64,000 bases of DNA from Heterostelium album PN500. Lineage: Eukaryota > Evosea > Eumycetozoa > Acytosteliales > Acytosteliaceae. Position 1 is the first letter of the stretch, and each line of letters begins with the position of its first letter. The position numbers were made by a program, and so were the translations under genes. Under the pieces are notes generated by a model. It searched no databases. It was not told the origin of the DNA and worked only from the letters and a program-made list of their open reading frames with translations. The stretch lies in the NCBI RefSeq assembly GCF_000004825.1, contig NW_008805064.1, positions 1,612,001-1,676,000 of the forward strand. The letters are read 5' to 3'. Below are positions 1 through 12,913 of the stretch, in pieces.

Positions 1-1110
1 TAGCAACTACAGAAACCGTCGTCGTATGCCAAGTCACCTCCGACCATGGCGAACAGCGGCTCGGTTTCGGCGGCATGCTTGGAGAGGTCGTTTCCGACTT
101 CGGAGACAGCCATGTCACCACCAGTAATATAAGTGACAGCGGTGCTACTGTCGCCTGGCGCAGTTCTAAACTTACGCTCCTCAAACAAATAAATATTTCC
201 ATTAGCTTCGTAACCGACGGAAACATAATAGGTGGTACCTGGTATCAATCCAAGCAAGTCGGCCCAGTGGACATAACGATCCTCTTCGACGATGTTGTCC
301 ATCTTGAAAAATGTGGAATTGATAGTATTTGCATATGGATTGATAAAATCTGCAACTGGGATGGTCTTTGAACTCAAACTTGAGCCATGTGAAACGGTAT
401 CCAACAAAGCAAACGATCTAACTGGTAAGTCGTTACTCTGATAGTTGACAATCATCGATACTCTCAAATCCTGTGGAACTGTCAAAATAAAATTACAAAC
501 TTTTCCACTTGGACAACTAACACCATCAATTTGTCTTGAAATTTGTGATGTTACTCTCTGTTGAAAAAAAAAAAAAATTAGATATATAGAATTCTTATTC
601 TTATTATTATGAATACTATAAATATTTTATACTTACAAATGGATATAATGCAACACATAAATTAAAAGTGAAAACACACATAATAAAAGCGACAGCAGTA
701 AATCCAATAACTGCAAGTGTAATCCAATACCATTTGAGAGCCTTAATTCCAGCGTAGACCGATGTGATGTAACGGAAAATGAATCCACTGTGCTCTGGTT
801 TACGATAGGTTGGCACTTGTTTCATGATGGTGAAGAAACCGGTCAACCAGAGGAATGTCATGAGGATGGCTCCACCGTACCAAGGAATTCCATTGAAACC
901 AACGGAAACCCAAATAAACAGTGGACAGGCCATCCAGAAGCAGAGGAACGTCCAATAGAAAGCGTGTCTCACACAGTCTTTCTTTGGATAACTCTCTTTT
1001 TTGAAATGAACATATCCACAAATAAATGTAATAATACAGGCAATGAGTGTCAGCAGTAAGATACAAGCTTCACAAATCAAATAATAGGTTGTGTGATATG
1101 ACAAACCCAT
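1..1110 (-). CDS. Membrane-anchored purple acid phosphatase-like metallophosphoesterase (5' part)
   Basis: Exons 1110-637 and 557-1, joined in phase 0 across a GTAAGT donor; the gene runs off the left edge, so about 343 residues are visible. Residues 1-158 hold four hydrophobic segments (about 10-34, 50-72, 77-96, 128-155), so the enzyme is membrane-tethered. Exon 2 gives a beta-rich stretch like the Fn3-type N-domain of purple acid phosphatases. It then shows TGGDMAVSEVGND and GGDLAYDDG, which match metal-binding motifs I and II (GD..., GDxxY). The family uses a dinuclear metal centre to hydrolyse phosphate esters. Motifs III-V lie outside the window, so catalytic competence is not shown. 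A four-helix N-terminus is unusual for this family, most of which carry a signal peptide or GPI anchor. Confidence 0.75.
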
Positions 1111-2407
1111 TATTTTTTATTTTTTTTGTTTTTTAATTATTTGTTATCTGTTCTCTTTTTTTAAGTTTTTTTAGTTTTTCACACACAACAATCGATTGTT
1201 GATCAATTTGTAGTTTTCTTGATGACGACGTGTGTGGAGCGAGCGAGTTGTTGCTTTTAAAAGAAAGTGTGAAGGCTGATCTTATTAATAGAAGAATAAG
1301 TATTGTATGAATTTAGAAGGAAGCAGAGTTTGCCAGGTGGTCAAATGTGTGATTTTTCTATTTTTAAATAAAAAAATATTGTTTTTTCAATTGATGATTT
1401 TAACAAAAAGGTAATGTTACAAATTATATTATATATTTTAAGTAAAAAGTAAAAATGAATGATGTTTTTTCCCTCATGTTGTTTTTATAAAAACAATTTA
1501 TAAAATTGAAAAAAAATTTAAAATTTGCAACTTAAACTGTTCAGGATAGAATTGACCATAAGGAATGAAAGAATTTATCCCTTCATCTAAAACAAAAAAA
1601 GACAAACATAAATATCAATGCAACACACTTTCATTAAAATCTCAATCTGATTTTTGAATCTCATAAAAAAAAATATTTGTAAATATCGGGCGCAGTCTGA
1701 TTGGCTACCGATGAATTTTTAAAAAAAAGATCTTTTTTGTTTTGTTTGTGGATTGTGGTAAAAAAACTTAACACAACTACACAACACAATGCAATGACAA
1801 ACAAACAAACAATTTTATAACAACAAAACAATTGGTAAAATTGCTTATTATTAAGTTAATTAATTCGACATGTATGAAAGAGATAGTATTTTTATTCAGT
1901 TACTATTTATTTGTTAACTATAAAAATGTTGACCTTACATTGAAAGATTAGTGAAAACTTATTTTTATTCTTTTATTCATTTATTCTAAGAGTGATGATT
2001 GTTTGATAAACAACAACAACAAGATAGAGTACAGTACTCATAAACATTCTTTTTGTAGTTATATAACTGTCAAAAATAAATACTTATTGATTATGAATGC
2101 AAACTTAAACTTTAACAAAACAGAATAAATAGAATATTAAATTTATTCTTTAATGTAAAAATCATAAATGGCGCCAATATTTTTGTAAAGTTAATCTTTA
2201 ACTAAAATAAAAGAAAAGAATAAACATTAATTATTTAATATTATACTTTTATACTTATACTCATATCATACATATATTAATAATATTAAAGTAAGAAATA
2301 TATATTTTTTAAATTTTTTTAGTTTTATTATTTTTTTGTTTTTGTTTTTTAGTTTTTAGTTTAAATAAATGTTATTATTATTATTACTATTATTGTTATT
2401 GTTGATG
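1111..2407. other. Intergenic, no gene seen
   Basis: A+T-rich DNA between the divergent start of the phosphatase and the 3' end of the Rab gene. Only homopolymer runs and short tandem motifs such as ATT triplets near 2370-2400 are visible. The interval should contain the phosphatase promoter near 1111-1300. Confidence 0.6.
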
Positions 2408-3145
2408 TTAGCACTGACATTTCTTTGTTGGTTCTCCTTGTTGACTTGGCACTTTGTCGGTCAGTTTAAAACCTTGCTCCTCTGGAGCCTTCTTTACTGA
2501 TTCCATGTGATTCTTTAAAATTTTGGTGACTAAATCTGTGAGAGCCTCTGTGATACCGGTTCCGTCTTTGGCCGAGGTCTTGAAACAATTCAGGAATCCA
2601 TTCTGCTCGCAGAATTCTTCGATGTCGTCGGGGATTGTTGTCTGTGGTAAATCGCTCTTGTTTGCTAGTAGTACAGTGGGTAGTGCATCCTTTGAGAAGC
2701 AGTCGTCGATATCGTCTTTCCACTCCTTGGCGCCGTGGAACGTTGCTACTCGCGTGGCGTCAAACACCACCAACGCTCCGTCGGCATTCTGAAAATATAC
2801 TCTTGTCATGTGTCCGAAACGCTCTTGACCTGCAATATCCCACAGCTGTAAAATCACTTTAATATTCATCACTTCCATTTCTTTTGTATGAAAATCTACA
2901 CCAATCTATTGAAAATAATAACAACAACAAAAGGTTAGATATATTGTATATATATTTGTATTTATAGATTTGAAAAACACTCTCTCTCAATCTTTGAACT
3001 GACATACAGTTGGTTTATATTTAGATTGAAATTCATCGTGACAGAATCTCTGAATGATCGAAGTCTTGCCACACGCCAATTTGCCAACGACCAATATCTT
3101 TAGACTGATATCATCATATTCATCCGATGTTTGTTGATCTGACAT
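2408..3145 (-). CDS. Rab32-family small GTPase
   Basis: Exons 3145-3008 and 2905-2408 in phase 0 give 211 residues. The P-loop GKLACGKT is at 21-28. Switch II reads [17 protein letters not shown] from about residue 68; the IAG (not TAG) is the signature of the Rab32/Rab38/RabLO group. NKSD (128-131) and TSAK (156-159) bind guanine. The C-terminus is a CxC prenylation motif (CQC), so the protein should be doubly geranylgeranylated and membrane-bound. Known Rab32 proteins act on lysosome-related or contractile-vacuole-type compartments and mitochondria. That role here is inference from family. D. discoideum has several Rab32 paralogues and I cannot say which this matches. Confidence 0.93.
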
Positions 3146-4418
3146 CTTTTAAAGTATACTATCTAATATTATTTTATTTAGAAATACTACAATTCTATTC
3201 TTGGAGAATGGGTTATATTATTATTATAATACTATATACACAAATAATAAATAAAACTTGATTCTAATCTAAAGACATTAATGTAAAAGAGTTAGTTTGG
3301 TTTTATATTTATAAATAAATAATCTTTAGTTTTGAAAAAATTAATGCACAAAAATATTAAACTTTGCAAACATAAAAATTTTGAATCAATAGGATGCATT
3401 GATTCATATAAAATATCTTTTAAATCAATGAGAAATGAAAGTTTTCACTTACGTTTAAACGAATCTTGATCTTTCAATAATTTCTTTATTTCTTTTCAAT
3501 ACCGAGCTATGAATTATTATTATTAATGTTATAAAATAAATAAATAATTAATTATTACTTTTAAAATATATAAATAAAGAGTTATTACTTTTAAAATAGC
3601 GGCGAATTAAATAAATAAATAATTAAATAAATAAAATTTAAATATAGTGTTGATGTGATGTTGATGTTGATGTTGTGTTTGTTGTATGTATTTTCACTAC
3701 TATTATTATTGTTGTTGTTTTGTTGTTGAGATGTTGTTTCTCTCTCTTTTGCAAAACTTTACTTTAAATTTTTCTTTTTTTAAAAAAAGTGATTTGTACT
3801 CTGATGATTGTAAATGTTGTAAAAATAACACAACACTGTCTCAAACCTTCTTTATATATACATATAAATTATTATAATGTTTTGTTTAATAAATACAAAC
3901 TGATGTTTCGCCAATTTTCATAAACCACACCACACTCAAAGAGAAAATTCAATATAATTTTCACAAAAAAATGTGATTTTTTTTTTTCCACCAACAGAAA
4001 ATCATCAATCGAAAAAAGTAATCTTGATGTTATTACTGGTCAGAAAACCATGTAATGCAAATGTGATATAATTTAATTACTTTACAATGCATACACCAGA
4101 TTAATAATTTTGTCCTTATTGAAAGAAAATAATATAGAGTTTTGTTTGTGAATGTTTGGTTTACCAGCCAGACAAATATAAAAAAAAACATAAATACTTC
4201 GTATTTGATATTCATTAAGTTACTTGATCAACACTATGTTATTATGTTTCAATGATATTCATGTTTTTATTGTTTAAAAGAATAAATAAAATCAATTCAG
4301 TTTTATTTTTTGTTTTTTCAGAATGTGTTGTGTTGAACATCCAATGAGCAACACACTTTACTTTGTACATTAGTATTATTTCTATTAGTTAGAAGTTGTT
4401 GGTTGTTTGGCTTTGGTG
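3146..4418. other. Intergenic, no gene seen
   Basis: Extremely A+T-rich DNA upstream of the Rab gene and downstream of ORC4. It contains TAAATAAA-type tandem runs near 3535-3640 and a GATGTT repeat near 3650-3680. Short open frames here (for example 3686-3877 and 4033-4215) are Phe/Leu/Lys-rich translations of low-complexity sequence and I do not call them. Confidence 0.6.
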
Positions 4419-6218
4419 TTATTGTAACCATGAGCAAATATAGTTCTTTAGTGAGTTTGGACAATCTGATCTAGATTTAACCACTGTTTCACACTCTTGG
4501 AAATCGATAAGTGTTAGACGGAACTGAATGAACTCACCAAAGTTGGTACCTTCTTGTTTGATCAGTCGGTATTTCAATAGAGTTTGAATTCCAGCGAGAC
4601 ACGATAGCTTTCCCAAGGATTCCGATATCCTGTAGATCGAATTTGACAGTTGTCGATACTCGAGTTCGTAGAGCTGCAAGAACGATATGGTGGATGGATA
4701 TTCCTTTCGTTTCTTTGAGATCGACAAGATACAAGCGAGAATCGTAAACTCCAACACAGTAAGAGACATCAGAGTATCGTGTAACCAAGTTCTCTTACTC
4801 TGTTTGATACTCTCCAATATCATTGGCTTTGTTAAAAATCTACTATCATTATCTATATTATATAAACTTTGAATCTATTAGAATCAAAATTGGATTGGAA
4901 GTTAGTTAGTAATATAGCAAGTATATAATGTGTTACTAATAATTACTATTAATTTAAAAAGATTTGGAAAACTTTGATTTATATCGAAATAATCATTAAG
5001 ATTCTCTATCAATTCTTGATCTTCAAACAGTTCATTGATTTTTACATTCCATTCTTTCGAATAGTCGGTAGTTTCCGGTATCGTTACAATACTTTTAAAT
5101 ACACACATCATTTGCTCAACTATAAATTTAAATATAAATAAACAAACAAACATTTAGTTAGTTATTGATAGCTTTGAGTTGACTTGATTATATTTTGCTA
5201 TATTTTTGCTATATAGCAATAGTTACATGATAGTTGTGGTACTTTGACTCTACTCTGTGAGAAACGAGACTTTAAACGTTTCTCCAGGCTGTTTTGTATC
5301 TCTTGTTGCGATGTGATTGCCACCAGTGTGAGAGAAACCGTTTTGTCGTGTGACAGATCGAGCAGGTTGTAGAGTAGGTTCTGCTTCTTCTGCTGACGAC
5401 TCACCATCAGTTCAAAGTCGTCCATCACGACGATGAGTGGTTTCGAATGGTTTGGTATCGCGGAGAATCGTTGATTCACTGTGTCCTCACCACGCTTCGA
5501 ACCCAGCGCTATTTTGATGCACTCTGTCATCTCGGGTGTGGTCAGTCGGTTGACAGCGGTGCTCGGTGCGCCGCCACTCAATCCCAGCGCTTGCTGTATC
5601 GGCTTGGCGAGATCGAGTGCCCTGATGATCTCTTTCAGTGCCAACACGTCCTTGGCGTGTATCATACCCTTTAGCCAAACCAAAGTGTGACTGCCATCCT
5701 CCAGCATACTCAGACACCGTTTGACCAGTGTTGTCTTACCACTCGAACTGGCACCAGTCACCAGAACGATATTACTCTTTTTCTCCTGAACTGAATCATT
5801 CAATATATTATTTAAATATCTATTAATTTTATAATTTAAAAGTTAAGTACACAATATCGATTAATTTAAATTGAGATTATAAATAGATAATGTTATTGAC
5901 AATGAAGATATATTATGTATGGTCGGTTTTTTGTCAACTTAACTTTAATTGTAAAATGACTTGACCTGACTGTTGGTGTTTGAATAAACAATGTATATAT
6001 ATATATTAAAGTAGTGGTTGTATTTGTATTTGTGTTTTGTTTGTTTGCTTGTGTCTGTTGTTTGTTGTAGATATACTGTCGAATAGGTGGTAGTAGTAGT
6101 TTTTAACTTACGTAATAGATTCATCGAATCCAATTAAATTTTGTGGAACAGAATGAAAAGAAGTACGTTCTGTTATACATTCAAGGCAATTTAAAATATC
6201 ATTGTCAAGATCTATCAT
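4419..6218 (-). CDS. orc4: Origin recognition complex subunit 4
   Basis: Four exons keep one frame: 6218-6112, 5819-5227, 5119-4937 and 4852-4419, giving 438 residues, close to human ORC4 (436). Exon 1 supplies the N-terminus (NLIGFDESIT). Exon 2 has Walker A GASSSGKT at about 58-65 and Walker B VVMDDFEL at about 166-173, then LLYNLLDLSH and KRLKSRFSQ, the AAA+ sensor and arginine-bearing region typical of ORC4. Exons 3-4 encode the winged-helix half. ORC4 works with ORC1-6 to load MCM helicase at origins and supplies an arginine finger to ORC1. The GTAACT and GTAACA donors of introns 2 and 3 are slightly non-consensus but are the ones that keep frame. Confidence 0.92.
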
Positions 6219-7454
6219 TTACGATATATATATATATTGTCTATCAGCAAATCAATTTCAAATTCTGCAGAACACACAAACCACCCAAACTCACCAAATA
6301 ATTAGTAATTTTTTTAAAAAAACAAATTTTTTTTTTATTTAACAAATAGATATTAGACAGATAGATAACTAGACTATCTATCTATTGATATATCATATAA
6401 TAATATATATATATAAAAAGTTATAATAATATGAAAATTAATTTCTTTTTTCATTAAAATATTGTTTTGATAGTTTAAAGAACTTGTTAAGAACAATATA
6501 AAAAAGGTTGATTCAAATCAAAATTAGGAGATACTTTGAAAATTGTAAAGAAAGTAATACAATTAAATTATCTTTAAGACACCCGTATTACAAAAAATAT
6601 AAAAAATAAAAAATGAATTATTAAACTTGAACTAACTGGGGGTTTCAAAAATGAAAAAAAAAAAAAAACACACTTATCATCAATCTTCAAAAAATTATAT
6701 TTTTTGTTGGTATTTAATTTTAAAAACAAACATTGTCGATTATAAAATCGGAGAATTTTTGCAACCAACTTTATTTTCTTTTTTGTAACTATATTTAAAT
6801 TTTAGTTTTACTTTTATAACTTTAATCTATCTATATTTTATTTTATTTTATTTTATTTATTCTAATTTATTAGATCAGCAATAACAGTAACAAACAATAA
6901 TAACTCTACTCTTACTATTTTAAAGTAAACATTTTTTTATATCATAATATTAGAAATTCGAATAGAAAAATTAGATTAAGATAATATAGATAATAATCAA
7001 TTAAAGTGATTCATCACTTTTATTATTAATATTGTAGTTTGTTTTCTATCTCACATCATCATCATCATCATCAATCACATTTATTATTATTATATAATTG
7101 TTATTATTTTTTTTTGTTTGAATAGCTATCAAATCAAAAAATCAGTTAAACAAGAAGTGTGTTCTGTGCGTGTGGTTGTGTAATTCAAATTTGAATTTTT
7201 GCAAACCAACAAACATTTTTTTTTTTTTTTTAATTTCAAAAAGTTTCATTTTATTTTTTTTATTTTTTCATTTTCAAAAAATATATTTTTTTTTATTTTA
7301 TTGTTTTTTGTTTGTTCACTCTTTGTTTTGTGTTTAGGTAATAATCAATCAGTCCCGATTTTTTGATTATCACTAAAACTCAAGATCACCAGATTAGCAA
7401 ACGGAAAACTCTTAGATCACAAATAAGCACACAAAAATAGATTTACAACGTATT
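6219..7454. other. Divergent intergenic/promoter region between ORC4 and SIN3
   Basis: This interval separates two divergent genes, so both promoters lie here. It holds TA-dinucleotide tracts, a TTTTA tandem run (about 6829-6860), an ATC triplet run (about 7049-7072) and several oligo(T) runs at 7217-7290, typical of dictyostelid promoters. No coding signal is visible. Confidence 0.5.
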
Positions 7455-10400
7455 ATGAAGAGGTCACGCGATGAAGAAACCTCTGATCAACCACCATCGC
7501 CAGTAAACACCAACACCACCAGCAACAGCAGCAGCAACAGCAGCAACACCAACACAAGTTCGCCTACATCGATCGCTCAGCTGACGTCGCCAACTCCACC
7601 GACAGCCAATGCCTCGCCACCCGGCGGAATGAGTGGTACCACGCTGCCCAAGATGACATCGATGTTCACACTGCCCACCCCGACCTCGCCAACCAACGCG
7701 TCCGATCGCGACAAAGAGAGGGAGAGGGAGAGGGAGAGAGAGCGTGATCGTGATCGCGAACGCGACAGAATGGAGCGAGAACGTGACCGTGGCGGTGTCG
7801 GCAGCGGAATGGATCGTATCGAACGCGAGCGACTACCGTCGCCATTCTCGCCGGTTTCGGACCGCGACAACGAAATGAAATTCGTCTCGGCCGCCAAGCG
7901 TATATCGCCAAAGCTCGAAGACGACGGATTGCCACCCATCGGATCACATGGCTTTGGTTCGATGCAGACTCACCATCATTTCAGTCCACCTACACACTCA
8001 CCGTCGTCGCCACCACACCAAACCACACTGCCACCGATTCACTCTGAACTCGGCAACATGTCGCGCCAGTCACAGCCACACATTCACCATCCGGGATCGA
8101 TCCATCAGTATCACAACTACGTGTTGTCGCCACCGACTCACATGCACCAAACTTCGCCAACCGGTGGCAGCAACCTCGCCAGTATCAACAATCTCACCAA
8201 CCCGACTCCCTCTGTAAAGCAACAACAACAAACTCCTCAATCCTCACAACAACAACAACAACAACAAACACCCATTCGTTCAGGCTATGGTTTGCCATCG
8301 ATACCATCACCATCTCAACAACAACAATCTACACAACAGCAACAAGCACAACAGCAGCAACAACAACAAGCAGCAGCACAACAACAGCAAGCAGCAGCTC
8401 AGCAACAAGCAGCGGCTCAAGCAGCGGCACAACAACAACAAGCAGCAGCTCAACAGCAAACGGCTCAATCAACACAACAACAACCACTCAGACAAGCTCA
8501 GTTTGATAATGCATTCCAATTTTTGGAACAAGTTAAGCTACAATTCTCTAAACAACCAAAGATTTACAATCAATTCCTTGATATTATGAAAGATTTAAAG
8601 GCACACAAGTATGTTTTTTTTTTTTTTAAAATTTAAAAAAGATTGAATTTATTTTCTAACACATTATTTTTTTTTTTAATTTAGTATTGATACACCAGGT
8701 GTTATTCAGAGAGTTACAGAGTTATTTAAGGGTCATCGTCATTTAATTTTGGGTTTCAATACGTTCTTGCCACCTGGATATAGAATTGAGATGGCAGATG
8801 ATGATAGACCACCTTCATTCTCTGTTCCATCACCAACTCAACAGCAAATCAATCAACAACACGGTTACCCTGCACCACAGAATCAACAACAACAACACTT
8901 ATTGCAACAACAACAACAAGCGCAGCAACAACAGTTACAACAAGCGCAGCAACAACAATTACAACAGCAACAGTTGCAGCAACAACAACAGCAACAGCAA
9001 CAACAGCAGTTCCTCTTGAGACAACAACAACAAGCGCAGCAGCAACAGTTACAACAGCAACAAGCGCAGCAACAACAGCAACAACAACAGGTGGCAGCAG
9101 CAAGTCAAGCACGTGAACAACGCAAGCAAAACGATTTGGATCATGCCAGAAAATATGTAAAGAAAATTAAGGATCGTTTCGAATCGCAACCAATGGTTTA
9201 CAAGCAGTTTTTGAATGTACTCCAAAAGTACCAGCATGGTGATCATCAGATTCGTGAGGTCTACGATCAAGTCTCAGAGTTGTTCAAGTCGCACTCCGAC
9301 TTGTTGGCAGAGTTTGTGCAATTCTTGCCAGACAATACCCAGCAAAATCAGCAACCACTCGGTGGTCAACCATCGCCACTTCAAGTGCAAACTCCACAGT
9401 CTCAACAACAGATGATGCAGCAGCAGCAAAACATGGCGATGGGTGGACAACCAACTACCACCCAACCAATGATTGTTCAATCGTCACGTCCTCCCAAGCA
9501 ACAGAATCGTCAGCAACGACAACAACAGCAACAAATGCAGCAACAAGGCTACCCTCCAGGCAAGCCAGTGCCACCACAGCCACAGCAGTTGCCACCTCAA
9601 CAGCAGCGTATGTCATTGCCAGAGCAACAGCAGATGGAGCCAATGTCGGTCCTCGGCGACAAGTACGACAAGAGCGGAGTGATGATGCAGCATCCAGAGA
9701 TGAAGATTCCAGTGCCCAGTCCAAGCGGTGTCAACATGTCGCCACTCGACAAGGAGAAAGACAAGCGTAACAAGCGTCGCAAGCCAGAGTCTGACTACGA
9801 GCGTGGCGTTGGCCAAGATGCTTCCAATGAGGAAGTTGAATTCTTCCTAAAGGTGCGTACAGGTGTCGCCAGCAACAAACTCTACAACGAGTTCCTAAAG
9901 TGTATCAATCTGTTCAGTCAGGACATCATCACAAAGACAGAGTTGGTATTGCTAGCCAAAGACATCTTGATACCAAGACAAACTGCATTGTTCGAATGGT
10001 TCAAACAGTTTATCGGAGTTGATGAGCAGTCACTCGAGCAACTAGAACGACAAGAGTATGCACTCTCGCCATCCATCGCACAACCAGACACTGATTTTAC
10101 AACCTGTAAAAGATTAGGTCCATCCTATAGAGCATTACCAAAGAATGTAAGTTATTGCAATTGCAAACAGTTATCTATCAAATTGGAAATAGTTCTAATT
10201 CTTTTTTTTATTTTTTTTATAAAGTATCCAATTCCAAAATGTACAGGTAGAACAGAGTTGAGTGCATCGGTGTTGAACGATGTTTGGGTATCTTTCCCAA
10301 CTGGTTCCGAAGACTATGGTTTCAAGAGTCAAAGAAAGAATCAGTTTGAGGAGATTCTCTATAAGTGTGAGGATGAGAGATTCGAGTTGGACTTGGTGAT

Positions 10401-12216
10401 CGAGTTGAATGCTTCTACTATCAGGGTATTGGATCCACTCTATAAGTCGCTGATCGATCTCAATGAGTCGGAGAGACAACACTTTAGATTGCCAACTCTC
10501 AATGTTCTTCATCATAGATCCATAGAGCGTTTGTATGGCAATAGAGGTGTCGAGATGGTTACCCTGATGTACCAGAATCCACTGGCTGCCCTCCCGATCA
10601 TTATTAAACGACTGAAGCAAAAGGACCAGGAATGGACCAAAGCGAAGCGCGAGTGGAACAAAGTCTGGAAGGAGACGACCGAGAAGAATCACTATCGTTC
10701 ACTCGACTACCAGAGCACCTACTTTAAGCAATCCGAGAAGAAAGCACTCACTCCCAAGGTTTTGCTGGCAGAGATCCGTCAAAAGTACACAGAAAAGATC
10801 AAGGAGACCGACGAGCTGATAAGCAAGCGTCGCTCCAAGACACCGGTTTCCAAGCCACCACCCTACCACTTGCTCTACTCGATGCCCGACTACAAGGTGT
10901 GTTCCGACATCTCCAGTCTCATTTGTTTCGCAGCGGAAAAGATTGTTCAAAACAAACAGGATCTCGAGAAGATTGAAAACTTTTTGAATTTCTTTTTACT
11001 TTCATTCTTTTATTTGAAAGAAGATCAACAAAAGCCAACCACCTCTTCAAATTCAAAACCAACAACAACATCAACAACAACAACTACAACTACTCATGAA
11101 GAAAAGTTGAAAGAATCAAATGGTAGCAGTAGCAGTGACGATAAGAAAGAAGATGTGGAGATGAAGGATGTCAATAGCAATAATAACAATATTGATGCCA
11201 ATGGCAATGTACCATTCAAGGTTATTCAACCAAAATCAGTCTCTGACAAAGAGAAGAGAGTGTTCTTTGGAAACAATACTTTCTATATATTTTTGAGAAT
11301 CTACCAGATTCTGTATGAACGTCTTTTCAAGTCGTTGGAGTTGGCCGATGCAGCCAAGAAGGCACACTGGACATCGAAACCAAATGTCACCAGATTCTTT
11401 AGAAACATCAACCAGAACGGTGACCAGAACAACGAATCGATGGACGCCAGCGAAGATGTCAGCGCCTCTGAATCAGAGTTGAGCGAACAAGAGCGATACA
11501 ACCGATTCCTCAAGTGTCTAATGGATCTGATAGCCAACAACATCGATCAATCCACCTACGAAGATAGTTGCCGTTCGTACTTGGGTGTCAACTCATACAT
11601 TGTCTTTACACTGGACAAACTTATCAATCAGCTCACCCGACAACTACAAGCGCTGCTCTCCAGTGAGAACTGCTTGAAGTTGTTGTATCTCTTCACACTG
11701 GAGGTGAAACAACCAAACGGTTGGACAGATACACTCTATCAATCCAAGGTGATCGAAGTACTCAAGGACGACCGTATCTTCCTCTTTGAGTTCGAGACCA
11801 AGAACCCGGTAGGTGGATTCACCATTCAACTGCTCGACCCAACCTCACCGGCAATGCTCAAGAACGCAGAGAATGCCATTGCCGAGTCTGAAAAGATGAT
11901 GGCCAACGCCGAATCAGACTTGGAGCGCGCCAAGCAGTATGTCAACGACTTTAGTCAGTTGGATTCCAACATTGATCCACGCGTCCACAAGGTGTTCCTC
12001 ATGCGTAACATTCCAAAGAAGACCATCGAAGAAGCAATGCAAGAGACAATCAACGAAACCGGCTTGGAATGCCGTGTTTGTACACAAACTTTCCGTCTCT
12101 TCTACGTCGAGGATACCGAAGACTTTTTCTATCGTAAGGGTTCATTAGATGCCGCATCAAAATATCGTGGTAAAAAATTAGATTTGGACAAGATTAGAAA
12201 TTCGAATAAACAATAA
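7455..12216 (+). CDS. sin3: SIN3 histone deacetylase corepressor scaffold
   Basis: Exons 7455-8608, 8685-10146 and 10225-12216 give 1535 residues. PAH1 spans the first intron (from QFDNAFQFLEQVKLQF, about 347-415). PAH2 begins at LDHARKYVKKIKDRF (about 536-600), and PAH3 covers about 767-835. The HDAC-interaction domain starts at CKRLGPSYRALPKN and continues YPIPKCTGRTELSASVLND across intron 2, through about 950. The Sin3 C-terminal region follows (NNTFYIFLRIYQILYERLF). The protein nucleates Rpd3/HDAC1-type deacetylase complexes in the nucleus. N-terminal linkers are made of Q tracts and an R/E/D-alternating stretch (DKERERERERERDRD). Intron 2 (78 bp) is a multiple of three without a stop, so a gene finder may read through it. 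Confidence 0.95.
10147..10224 (+). other. Stop-free 78-bp intron inside the SIN3 HDAC-interaction domain
   Basis: The donor GTAAGT follows PKN and the acceptor ATAAAG precedes YPIPKC. Removing it restores the conserved SYRALPK-Y-PKCTGRT run of SIN3 proteins. The intron encodes 26 hydrophobic residues without a stop, so retention would insert a peptide rather than truncate the protein. Confidence 0.85.
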
Positions 12217-12913
12217 AAAAAATAAAATAAAATAAAATTTACAATATAAAATAAAATCATATAATTCATCAAAAAATATTTAGATCTTATCTAAATATTG
12301 CCAGCTCATATCTCTCTTGGTAAAATTATGCCACAATAATTATTGTCGACTATCACCAACATTATTGAATATTCTATCCTTCTACAATATAAATATTAAG
12401 TGAAATTTACTTGATCTTTCATGAAAAATGTTACCATTATTTCAGTTTATCTATTATAATGAAGCTTTAAAAAAAATACGCAATGATGATTTTTAAAATA
12501 GACAAGATTATTTACGAGAATAATGTTTTTCCACAGAACAGAATTGATTCTGACGGTTCAAATTTGAAAAGTGAAAATGAAAACTAAATAATCCATTACA
12601 CCATAACTGGTTCTACAATCTTTGCAAGCATAGACAAACCTATTTTAAAAATTGAAAAAAAAAAATTGCTTGATTTGATAAAAATAATTTTTTTAACCCT
12701 CCTTCCTTTCCAGAACATGACTTCAGAAGAAAATTAAAAAAATCGAAGATTCAATTTAATTTTTAGTAAAAACAAACAGTTTAATATAAATAGGAGACAG
12801 ATTAAATTAAAAAAAAACAACATTCATTCATTAACAAATTAAAAACAAAACAAAAACAAAAAAAAATATTAATTTTATTTATTTCTTTAATTTAAAAATA
12901 ATATAATTAAAAC
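12217..12913. other. Intergenic, no gene seen
   Basis: A+T-rich spacer between SIN3 and the glutathione transferase gene. It holds AATAAA-type tracts right after the SIN3 stop and long A runs just before the next start codon. Confidence 0.6.

Noticed and set aside
7577-7947. Long antisense frames opposite SIN3 exon 1
   Set aside because: They mirror the R/E/D and S/T/P-rich coding strand; no start context, introns or domain.
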